Source of the DNA: Flavobacteriales bacterium
GTDB lineage: Bacteria > Bacteroidota > Bacteroidia > Flavobacteriales_D > Sanyastnellaceae
Length of the DNA stretch: 5,838 nucleotides
NCBI GenBank assembly: GCA_947457325.1
Contig: CANGVU010000097.1
Coordinates: 1 to 5,838, forward strand
Direction of reading: 5' to 3'
The notes beneath the pieces are model-generated. The model was not told the DNA's origin and did not search any database. It saw only the letters and a program-made list of their open reading frames with translations. Of this stretch, positions 1 to 5,838 are shown piece after piece. Numbering within the stretch: the first letter of the stretch is position 1; each line of letters begins with the position of its first letter. The position numbers and the translations under genes are program-made.

Positions 1-2405
1 CCAATACACCGATTATTGAGCCAGTAGCTGAAAAAGCAGAAGGTCAAAATGAAGTGAAAATCATTGGTAAGATTGATTTATCTACCATTCAAGGAAAGGG
101 CAAGAAAAAGAAAGAAGTTCCTGCGGAACCTGCTCCAGCTAAAAAAGGTAAAAACATTTCTGAGGAAACAAAAGTTACAACACCTGTTGAAACAATTGCT
201 GAACCTGCTGTTGAAGCTATTGAACCCACTCCCGAACCCGTTGCTCCGTCTCAACCAGAAGAGAAAGAGCTGATCCGCGTTAACGTGGAAAAATTAACTG
301 GTCCCAAGGTGATGGGTAGAATTGTTCTTCCTGTAGAACAGGAGAAGAAAAAACCTGAGCAAAAAGCGGATGACAACAAAGAGAAACGCAAACGCAAACG
401 CGTCTCTAAAGTTGACATCAATCGTCAACAAGAAATTGACAAACGCAATCAAAACAAACCTCGACCTGGTCAACCTGGACAAGCCGCTCAACCAAAAACG
501 GAATTGAGTGAACAAGACATTCAAAATAAAATTCGTGAAACGCTTGCACGTCTTGGAGGTCAAGGAAAGTCCAAAGCTTCTAAGAATAGAAGAGACAAGC
601 GTGACAACGTAGCCCGCAAACATGAAGAGCGCAAAATTCGTGAGCAAGCGGAGAATTTGATTCTGAAACTAACCGAATTTGTTACCGTTTCTGAATTGGC
701 TACCATGATGAACCGTCAGCCTACAGAGATCATTGCAGCTTGTATGCAGTTGGGTATTTTTGCATCAATCAATCAACGATTGGATGCGGAAACCATTCAA
801 ATCATCGCAGAAGAATTTGGTTTTGAAATTCAATTTGTCAGTGCGGAGGTTTCTGAGGCATCTTTTGAAGAGGCTGATACAGATGATTCATTGGTCTCTA
901 GACCTCCTGTTGTAACAGTAATGGGTCACGTTGACCATGGTAAAACATCCTTGCTTGACTTTATTCGCAAGGCCAACGTTGTAGCGGGTGAAGCCGGAGG
1001 TATCACCCAGCACATGGGTGCATACAGCGTCAAGTTACCAACCGGAAAACAAATTACTTTCATTGATACTCCTGGTCACGAGGCCTTCACTGCGATGCGT
1101 GCGCGTGGAGCACAGGTTACTGACTTGGCTATCATTGTAATTGCAGCGGATGACAACGTCATGCCACAAACCAAGGAAGCCATTTCACATGCTCAAGCAG
1201 CAGGTGTTCCTATGATTTTTGCTTACAACAAGATTGATAAAGAAGGAGCCAACCCAGATAGGATTAGAGAACAACTTTCAGCCATGAACATCTTGGTTGA
1301 AGAGTGGGGTGGTAAATTCCAATCCCAGGAAATTGCAGCCAAAAAAGGATTGAACATCGATAAACTTCTAGAAAAAGTAGTTCTTGAAGCTGAAATGCTT
1401 GATTTAAAAGCCAATCCAAACAAACGTGCCAATGGAACTATCATTGAAGCATCATTGGATAAAGGACGCGGTTTCGTTACCACATGTTTGGTATCGTCAG
1501 GTACAATGAGAATCGGAGACTCTATCCTTGCAGGTCAATGGAGCGGTCGCGTGCGCGCAATGTTCAATGAGCGCGGACAAAAAATTGATGAAGCAGGACC
1601 TGCAACTCCCGTTTCAATCCTAGGTTTTGAAGGAGCGCCAAACGCGGGTGATAAATTCTTTGTTTTTGAAGATGAGCGTGAAGCTCGTGAGATTGCTACT
1701 AAGCGTCAACAATTACAACGTGAACAAAGCGTAAGAACCAAGAAGCACTTGACCATTGAAGAGATTGGTCGTCGTATTGCATTGGGTGACTTCAAAGAAT
1801 TGAACTTGATTGTAAAAGGTGACGTAGATGGATCTGTAGAAGCTTTGGTAGACAGCTTACAAAAGCTCTCAACTGACAAAGTGCAAGTCAGCATCGTTCA
1901 CAAAGGAGTTGGACAAATTTCCGAAAGCGATGTATTGCTGGCTTCTGCTTCAGATGCGATCATTGTTGGTTTCCAAGTACGTCCAAGCACAGGTGCCCGC
2001 AAATTGGCAGAAGCCGAAGAAATTCAAATTCGTCAATACAGCATCATCTACAAAGCCATTGAAGAGATCAAGGAGGCAATGGAAGGAATGCTATCAGCCA
2101 AGATTGAAGAGAAAGTGGTGGGTACGGCAGAAATCCGTGAAACTTTCAAAATCACCAAGGTGGGAACAATCGCTGGATGTTTTGTTCAAGATGGAAAAAT
2201 CAATCGAAACAACAAAGTCCGAATCATCAGAGATGGAATTGTGGTTTACACTGGAAACCTAGGATCATTGAAACGTTTCAAAGACGATGTAAAAGATGTT
2301 ACCAAAGGTTATGAGTGTGGATTGAACATAGATAAATTCAATGACATCAATGTTGGTGATATCATCGAAGCCTTTGAAGAAGTAGAAGTGAAACAAACTT
2401 TGTAA
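1..2405 (+). CDS. infB: Translation initiation factor IF-2, 5'-truncated by window edge
   Basis: GTPase that brings fMet-tRNA to the 30S subunit and promotes 50S joining. The frame is open to the left edge (first full codon at 3), so the true start lies upstream; the GTG at 54 is an internal Val codon. Numbering from that GTG, residues 1-200 are a Lys/Glu/Pro/Gln-rich extension with basic clusters. Residues about 202-263 match the IF2_N helical domain. The G domain shows G1 GHVDHGKT (291-298), G3 DTPGH (338-342, with the family's catalytic His at 342) and G4 NKID (392-395). The usual SAK of G5 reads AAK (428-430). A beta-barrel domain II follows (about 460-555), then domain III (from about 566, with [10 protein letters not shown] near 590) and the fMet-tRNA-binding C-terminal barrel (about 683-783, GYECG with Cys755). 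At least 783 residues are visible, and Bacteroidota IF-2 is often 900-1000. The stop lies 2 bases before pssA. Identification is secure. Confidence 0.98.
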   Translation, partial: NTPIIEPVAEKAEGQNEVKIIGKIDLSTIQGKGKKKKEVPAEPAPAKKGKNISEETKVTTPVETIAEPAVEAIEPTPEPVAPSQPEEKELIRVNVEKLTGPKVMGRIVLPVEQEKKKPEQKADDNKEKRKRKRVSKVDINRQQEIDKRNQNKPRPGQPGQAAQPKTELSEQDIQNKIRETLARLGGQGKSKASKNRRDKRDNVARKHEERKIREQAENLILKLTEFVTVSELATMMNRQPTEIIAACMQLGIFASINQRLDAETIQIIAEEFGFEIQFVSAEVSEASFEEADTDDSLVSRPPVVTVMGHVDHGKTSLLDFIRKANVVAGEAGGITQHMGAYSVKLPTGKQITFIDTPGHEAFTAMRARGAQVTDLAIIVIAADDNVMPQTKEAISHAQAAGVPMIFAYNKIDKEGANPDRIREQLSAMNILVEEWGGKFQSQEIAAKKGLNIDKLLEKVVLEAEMLDLKANPNKRANGTIIEASLDKGRGFVTTCLVSSGTMRIGDSILAGQWSGRVRAMFNERGQKIDEAGPATPVSILGFEGAPNAGDKFFVFEDEREAREIATKRQQLQREQSVRTKKHLTIEEIGRRIALGDFKELNLIVKGDVDGSVEALVDSLQKLSTDKVQVSIVHKGVGQISESDVLLASASDAIIVGFQVRPSTGARKLAEAEEIQIRQYSIIYKAIEEIKEAMEGMLSAKIEEKVVGTAEIRETFKITKVGTIAGCFVQDGKINRNNKVRIIRDGIVVYTGNLGSLKRFKDDVKDVTKGYECGLNIDKFNDINVGDIIEAFEEVEVKQTL
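54..338 (+). repeat. Two degenerate copies of a short K-[IV]-x-G-[KR]-I-x-L motif within infB
   Basis: Within the disordered-looking N-terminal extension of IF-2, [10 protein letters not shown] (54-83) and [12 protein letters not shown] (303-338) share the pattern Lys, hydrophobic, hydrophobic, Gly, basic, Ile, any, Leu. Both are followed by Lys-rich sequence. They are about 80 residues apart, separated by Ala/Pro/Glu-rich spacer. The match is at protein level only; the DNA of the two copies is diverged, so this is not a recent duplication. More copies may lie upstream of the window. Confidence 0.45.
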
Positions 2406-2407
2406 CC

Positions 2408-3085
2408 ATGAAGGCTTGGATTCCCAATGCAATAACCATGGGAAACCTGGTTTGTGGATGCATGGCGATCTTGTGTGCCCAAAATGACCCCATGCTTTCC
2501 ATTGGATGGGTGCTATTGGCTGCTGTATTGGATTTTTTCGATGGTTTGGTCGCCCGCGCATTAAACGTCTCCTCTGCCCTAGGAGGGCAATTGGATTCAT
2601 TGGCTGATGTCGTATCATTTGGTGTTGTACCCGCAATTTGGTCTTTCCACCTTCTTGGCAATCATCCTTTGCGATATGTTTGTTTTATCATTGCTGTCGG
2701 TGCAGCATATCGGCTAGGTCGTTTTAATTTGGACACTTCAAAAGTGGAACATTTCAAGGGATTAGCTGTTCCCGCCAACGCAATGATTTGGATGGCCATT
2801 TTGGGATATTCTTGGGAAGAAACTTATCAATTCCCAACTTCTGTCTTGTTGCTTTTTGTCGCATTGACCACTTTATTAATGGTCTCTACACTTCCATTGT
2901 TGAATCTAAAATTCAAAGGTCTAGTTTGGAAAGGTCAAGAAATGAGATGGTTATTAATTTTATCCGCCGCATTAACATTACTCACTTGTGAACTATTGGA
3001 TTTATCTATTTTTGCAAGCACAATGATTATCACAGTTGAATACATACTGTTGTCATTGGCTCATTACAAAAAAATATCATCATGA
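2408..3085 (+). CDS. pssA: CDP-diacylglycerol-serine O-phosphatidyltransferase (phosphatidylserine synthase)
   Basis: Integral membrane enzyme that transfers phosphatidate from CDP-diacylglycerol to L-serine, giving phosphatidylserine, the precursor of phosphatidylethanolamine. The 225-residue protein carries the complete CDP-alcohol phosphotransferase signature D42-x2-D45-G46-x2-A49-R50-x8-G59-x3-D63-x3-D67, so all metal- and substrate-binding acidic residues are present. The segment with YRLGRFNLDT (101-110) and FKGLAVPANA (116-125) is typical of serine-using members rather than PgsA-type glycerophosphate enzymes. Several hydrophobic stretches (about 14-25, 29-41, 68-83, 90-101, 122-135, 142-163, 178-195 and 197-218) fit a multi-pass inner-membrane protein. 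The ATG start is 2 bases after the infB stop, with no clear Shine-Dalgarno sequence, so translation is probably coupled to infB. Its length fits the compact subclass II enzymes. A decarboxylase (psd) partner is not in the window. Confidence 0.93.
   Translation: MKAWIPNAITMGNLVCGCMAILCAQNDPMLSIGWVLLAAVLDFFDGLVARALNVSSALGGQLDSLADVVSFGVVPAIWSFHLLGNHPLRYVCFIIAVGAAYRLGRFNLDTSKVEHFKGLAVPANAMIWMAILGYSWEETYQFPTSVLLLFVALTTLLMVSTLPLLNLKFKGLVWKGQEMRWLLILSAALTLLTCELLDLSIFASTMIITVEYILLSLAHYKKISS
3082..3085 (+). promoter_or_regulatory. ATGA start-stop overlap between pssA and purS
   Basis: The purS start codon (3082-3084) shares bases with the pssA TGA stop (3083-3085). The bases just upstream are A-rich and contain no GGAG-like ribosome site. 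Termination-reinitiation coupling is the natural reading, so purS expression would depend on translation of pssA. The overlap is seen directly; the coupling is inferred. Confidence 0.7.
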
Positions 3086-3336
3086 AATTCAAAGCAGAAG
3101 TAGATGTAATGCCATTGGATGCATTATTAGACCCCCAAGGAAAAGCCGTTACCTCGGCCATGGGAAATCTTGGTTTAAGCCAAATCAGCAACGTTCGCAT
3201 TGGAAAACACATGACCCTTTGGGTGGATGCCGATTCTAAAGAAGCCGCTGCAAAAATGGTAGATGACGCTTGTCAAAAATTGCTTTGCAATGCCATTATG
3301 GAGCAATACCGCTTTGTTGTTGAAGAGATAGCATGA
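3082..3336 (+). CDS. purS: Phosphoribosylformylglycinamidine synthase subunit PurS
   Basis: Small subunit of the three-part FGAM synthase, which converts FGAR, ATP and glutamine to FGAM in purine synthesis. PurS is known to bridge the small-type PurL and the glutaminase PurQ. The 84-residue length is typical. Family landmarks are LDPQGKAV (16-23), LG (30-31), VRIGK (38-42) and a C-terminal helix with CQKLLCNAIMEQY (64-76), which corresponds to the usual CxKLLxNxxxExY. The residue pattern suits the small alpha/beta fold of the family. The ATG overlaps the pssA stop by 4 bases (ATGA), and the leader is A-rich with no Shine-Dalgarno sequence. No purL, purQ or purC is adjacent, so this copy is separated from its functional partners. 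A functional three-part enzyme implies that separate purL and purQ genes exist elsewhere in the genome; this is inference. Confidence 0.9.
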   Translation: MKFKAEVDVMPLDALLDPQGKAVTSAMGNLGLSQISNVRIGKHMTLWVDADSKEAAAKMVDDACQKLLCNAIMEQYRFVVEEIA

Positions 3337-3338
3337 TG
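3333..3338 (+). promoter_or_regulatory. Tandem ATGATG start of hemL overlapping the purS stop
   Basis: Two in-frame ATG codons sit back to back, and the purS TGA stop (3334-3336) lies across them. The first ATG gives a 4-base overlap and the second a 1-base overlap. The proteins would differ by one Met. This arrangement supports reinitiation by ribosomes that finish purS; which ATG is used cannot be told from sequence. Confidence 0.65.
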
Positions 3339-4628
3339 ATTAGAAATAAATCAAATGAGGCCTTTGAAGTTGCAAAAGCCTTGTTTCCTGGTGGAGTAAA
3401 TTCTCCAGTAAGGGCTTTCAAATCCGTAGGAGGTAGTCCCATCTTTTTTGATCGCGGCAAAGGTTCTCATGTATGGGACATTGATGGCAATGAGTACATT
3501 GATTATTGTTGCTCTTGGGGTCCATTAATTTTAGGTCATGCCAATGATCAAGTTGTTGAGGCCATTGGTAAAGCAGTAGCCAAAGGAAGTAGTTTTGGTG
3601 CTCCCACTCTACTTGAGAATGAACTGGCAACACTGATATTATCCAATCATCGATATATTCAAAAAATCAGATTTGTAAGCAGTGGAACTGAAGCTGCTAT
3701 GAGTGCCATTCGTTTGGCCCGCGGATATACAGGTCGGGATAAAATCATCAAATTTGAAGGCTGCTACCACGGTCACGTTGATAGTCTGCTTGTCAAAGCT
3801 GGCAGTGGGTTGGCTACTTTAGGAACCTCCGACTCTGCAGGCATTCCAGAATCATATGCCAAAGAAACCATCGTCCTTCCATTGAATGATATTGAAGCCG
3901 TTGAAAGAGCTGTCGAGACGTATAAAAATCAAATAGCGGTTATCGCAATAGAACCCATTCCTGCCAACAATGGTTTATTGATTCAGGATGTTCAATTCCT
4001 AAAAGATTTAAGAACCATTTGTACCCGCGAAGGCATTGTATTGCTTTTTGATGAGGTAATATCAGGTTTTAGAGTTGGATTTGAAGGTGCTGCGGGTTAT
4101 TATGGAATTCAACCTGATGTTATGGCCTTTGGAAAGATCATTGGCGGCGGAATGCCTGTTGGTGCTTACGCTTCATCAGCAGAAATCATGTCCAAAGTAG
4201 CACCCGATGGTCCAGTATATCAAGCTGGAACTTTGAGCGGAAATCCTGTAGCCATGGCCGCTGGCATAGCGCAACTGAAGGCTTGTCTTGAGCCTGGTTT
4301 TTATGACAACTTAAAAAGTAAAACTGACTTCCTAGTGGGTTCAATCAATGCTTTTGCACAAGAAAAAGGATACACTTTTAAAATATTCTCAGTAGGGTCA
4401 ATCTTTTGGTTGTCCTTTGGTTTTGCTGATTCTGTTCGGTCAATGAAAGAAATCAATGCTGAAGAGGTAAAACGATTTGCGCCCTTGCATGCCGCGTTAT
4501 TGGAACAAGGTGTGTATTTGGGCCCTAGTGGTTATGAAGTTGGATTCATCTCCGCCGCGCATAGCATGGAGGACATTGAAAAAACCATTGAAGCCTTCAA
4601 ATCAGCGCTTAATTCGGTCTTTGAATAA
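3333..4628 (+). CDS. hemL: Glutamate-1-semialdehyde 2,1-aminomutase (aminotransferase)
   Basis: Cytosolic PLP enzyme that converts glutamate-1-semialdehyde to 5-aminolevulinate, the last step of the tRNA-dependent (C5) route to haem and other tetrapyrroles. At 431 residues it is full length for the family. The N-terminal PGGVNSPVRAF motif (about 19-29) is diagnostic of HemL among class III aminotransferases. PLP-site elements are SSGTEA (116-121, phosphate contact), YHGH (145-148, ring stacking), DEVISGFRVG (240-249, Asp240 pairing with the ring nitrogen) and FGKIIGGGMPVG with Schiff-base Lys268. The LGTSDSAGIP stretch lies in the flexible active-site loop region. The start is a tandem ATG at 3333 and 3336, overlapping the purS stop by 4 or 1 bases, and either is plausible. 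It is the last gene of the run and is followed by a strong hairpin terminator. Its partner hemA is not in the window. No catalytic residue appears to be missing. Confidence 0.97.
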   Translation: MMIRNKSNEAFEVAKALFPGGVNSPVRAFKSVGGSPIFFDRGKGSHVWDIDGNEYIDYCCSWGPLILGHANDQVVEAIGKAVAKGSSFGAPTLLENELATLILSNHRYIQKIRFVSSGTEAAMSAIRLARGYTGRDKIIKFEGCYHGHVDSLLVKAGSGLATLGTSDSAGIPESYAKETIVLPLNDIEAVERAVETYKNQIAVIAIEPIPANNGLLIQDVQFLKDLRTICTREGIVLLFDEVISGFRVGFEGAAGYYGIQPDVMAFGKIIGGGMPVGAYASSAEIMSKVAPDGPVYQAGTLSGNPVAMAAGIAQLKACLEPGFYDNLKSKTDFLVGSINAFAQEKGYTFKIFSVGSIFWLSFGFADSVRSMKEINAEEVKRFAPLHAALLEQGVYLGPSGYEVGFISAAHSMEDIEKTIEAFKSALNSVFE

Positions 4629-4644
4629 CCCCATTTATTTCAAT

Positions 4645-4674
4645 AAAAAAAGGCCGTCAATGACGGCCTTTTTT
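4645..4674. terminator. Bidirectional intrinsic terminator between convergent genes
   Basis: A GC-rich inverted repeat GGCCGTC (4652-4658) / GACGGCC (4662-4668) encloses the three-base loop AAT. Seven A bases (4645-4651) precede it and six T bases (4669-4674) follow. Read on the plus strand it ends hemL, whose stop is at 4626-4628, with a U-tract after the stem. Read on the minus strand the A-tract becomes the U-tract and ends the secreted-protein gene, whose stop is at 4691-4693. It is the only strong hairpin in the 62-base gap between the genes. Confidence 0.93.
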
Positions 4675-4690
4675 AATTCTCTTTATGAAC

Positions 4691-5838
4691 TTATTCAATT
4701 CCCTTCATGAATTGTTGAGCCACCTTACCAGTATTTCCTGACAATTCAATCACATACACTCCAGCAGCCAAGGCAGCAGTTGAAATCTGCAATTTGGACT
4801 GGGCTGAAATCAATTGGGTATACACAACACGACCAGAAAGATCCATTACATTCAATGCAGTATATGTTCCTCCATCTGTTGGCAAATCAACATTTAAAAT
4901 GTCACTTGTTGGGTTAGGATATACACTGAACTGACGACTCTTTCCAAACTCATCTAAACCGACCGCTCCTGTGATATTGATATCATCCAAATACAAGTTG
5001 TTACTGAACATTGATGAATTGAAAACAAATTTAAAACGAACGTTCTCAGTCTCATATGTAGATGGGATTGTCACTTCTTTGTAGCCCCAGTTGGAAGAAG
5101 TGTTAGGAACAAAGTATGCAGCTCCAGCTCCAGCAGTTACCAATTCTGTGCCATCGATTGTAGAACGCAACTGCCATGATTCACCGCAGTCACGGCTTGA
5201 CCACACTTCCAATGATTCAGTGATGGATGCTGTTGTTAAAGCTCCTGTAGAATAGGCATAACGGAAAGTTAATTTACCTCCTGACAATACATTCAAATCC
5301 ATCGCTGGAGAAACCAACTCATCAGAATCAAAACCAACCATTCCGTTGGGTGAAGCCTCCGCATTTGCGTTATCCAAAACAAAAGAACCATTGGCTGATC
5401 CAAAACCTACATTGCTTGCGTAACTGAAATCAGTGTTGTTACTTGCCAAGTTGTATGACTTCCAGCCAAGATAAGAGAATGGATTAGCGTTACAATTTTC
5501 TTGCAAGACACCAGGGATTTCCCACCATGAAGTTGGCGTAACATAGATAGCCATCGTATTTGTGGTAGTAGTTGTACCGTTGGCATTACCAACTGTTAAT
5601 GTGACGGTTTTCCAACCGAACTCATTGAAAACAACCGTTGGGTTCTGCGCTGAACTAGTTGCCGGTGTAGCATCTTGGAAAGTCCAAGACCAAGTGGTAG
5701 CATCTGCATCAGATGAATAATCAAAGAATTGAACGTTGCTTCCCTCACAGGCTATTTTATACTCAGGATAAAAATCAGCTGTTGGCGCACATGAAAGATC
5801 ATTAATACCGTCAGTTCCCGTAGCTGCCAAATTCTCAG
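4691..5838 (-). CDS. C-terminal part of secreted T9SS-sorted PKD protein, probable M43-type metalloprotease
   Basis: The frame is open to the right edge, so the N-terminus (signal peptide and any catalytic domain) is missing; the TTG at 5828-5830 is an internal Leu codon. Numbering from that Leu, residues 15-97 form a PKD domain (WSWTF at 47-51, NPTVVF at 63-68, VTLTV at 76-80), with Cys14 and Cys28 a likely disulfide pair. Residues about 98-299 are rich in Ser, Asn, Thr and aromatics, include SRDCGESW and end in YLDDINITG, resembling a MAM or jelly-roll adhesion domain. Residues 300-379 are a type A T9SS sorting domain (VYPNPTSD near the start, then DLSGRVVY and GVYVIEL), which directs outer-membrane export and surface attachment or release. 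The edge residues ENLAATGTDG, followed by CAPTADF, resemble the linker after the zinc-protease domain in M43 cytophagalysin-like proteins. That family call is inference; an adhesin or another T9SS enzyme remains possible. T9SS export is much surer than the protease call. Confidence 0.85.
   Translation of the reverse strand, partial: ENLAATGTDGINDLSCAPTADFYPEYKIACEGSNVQFFDYSSDADATTWSWTFQDATPATSSAQNPTVVFNEFGWKTVTLTVGNANGTTTTTNTMAIYVTPTSWWEIPGVLQENCNANPFSYLGWKSYNLASNNTDFSYASNVGFGSANGSFVLDNANAEASPNGMVGFDSDELVSPAMDLNVLSGGKLTFRYAYSTGALTTASITESLEVWSSRDCGESWQLRSTIDGTELVTAGAGAAYFVPNTSSNWGYKEVTIPSTYETENVRFKFVFNSSMFSNNLYLDDINITGAVGLDEFGKSRQFSVYPNPTSDILNVDLPTDGGTYTALNVMDLSGRVVYTQLISAQSKLQISTAALAAGVYVIELSGNTGKVAQQFMKGIE

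Noticed and set aside
54..56. GTG as a start codon for IF-2
   Set aside because: The frame stays open upstream to position 3 with sequence of the same Pro/Glu/Ala character ([12 protein letters not shown]), so this is an internal Val of a longer protein. An internal second start as in some IF-2 forms cannot be excluded but nothing here supports it.
294..647. Minus-strand 117-codon open frame opposite infB
   Set aside because: It is the antisense of the Lys-rich IF-2 extension; its Phe/Leu-rich composition is simply the complement of Lys/Glu codons, and it has no family resemblance.
1909..2262. Plus-strand 117-codon frame inside infB
   Set aside because: It lies wholly within the conserved domain III and C-terminal coding sequence of IF-2 in another frame and encodes no recognisable protein.
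2265..2661. Two minus-strand open frames opposite the infB-pssA junction
   Set aside because: They run antisense across two well-supported genes, and the catalytic motif of pssA explains the conservation of this stretch.
4477..4710. Plus-strand 77-codon frame running from hemL through the terminator
   Set aside because: It overlaps the hemL 3' end out of frame, reads through the hairpin and enters the opposite gene; no sign of coding use.
5828..5830. TTG as the start of the minus-strand protein
   Set aside because: Two more full codons (Glu, Asn) are open beyond it to the window edge, and the protein lacks a signal peptide here although it carries a T9SS sorting domain, so the gene must begin outside the window.
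1..5838. Search for CRISPR arrays, insertion sequences, tRNA/rRNA genes, riboswitches, attachment sites and toxin-antitoxin or defence genes
   Set aside because: No direct repeat series, terminal inverted repeats, transposase motifs or structured RNA were seen; nearly every base is in one of five genes, and the only gap (4629-4690) is explained by the terminator.

Overview
The window looks like an ordinary chromosomal segment of a member of the Bacteroidota. Three things point there. The minus-strand protein ends in a type IX secretion (T9SS) type A sorting domain, a signal largely confined to this phylum. IF-2 has the long Lys/Glu/Pro-rich N-terminal extension usual in the group. The starts of the downstream genes lack clear Shine-Dalgarno sequences and sit in A-rich or coding sequence. 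I cannot name a family or genus from sequence alone.

Positions 1-4628 hold four tightly packed plus-strand genes: the 3' part of infB (translation initiation factor IF-2, cut by the left edge), pssA (CDP-diacylglycerol-serine O-phosphatidyltransferase), purS (small subunit of FGAM synthase) and hemL (glutamate-1-semialdehyde aminotransferase). The junctions are 2 bases, a 4-base ATGA overlap, and a 1-4 base overlap at a tandem ATG. This is best read as one co-transcribed, translationally coupled unit. The genes belong to four unrelated housekeeping tasks: translation start, phosphatidylethanolamine synthesis, purine synthesis and tetrapyrrole synthesis. No other purine or haem gene is present.

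Positions 4629-4690 separate hemL from a convergent minus-strand gene. They hold a strong hairpin flanked by an A-tract and a T-tract, a likely bidirectional terminator.

Positions 4691-5838 are the C-terminal part of a large secreted protein: a PKD domain, a jelly-roll-like region and a T9SS sorting domain. The residues at the right edge resemble the junction after the catalytic domain of M43 (cytophagalysin/pappalysin-type) metalloproteases, but that domain lies outside the window.

I found no mobile element, CRISPR array, RNA gene or defence system, and nothing that looks like an undescribed system. The most useful second looks are the purS placement, an unusual G5 motif in IF-2, a repeated short motif in the IF-2 N-terminus, and the identity of the truncated secreted protein.
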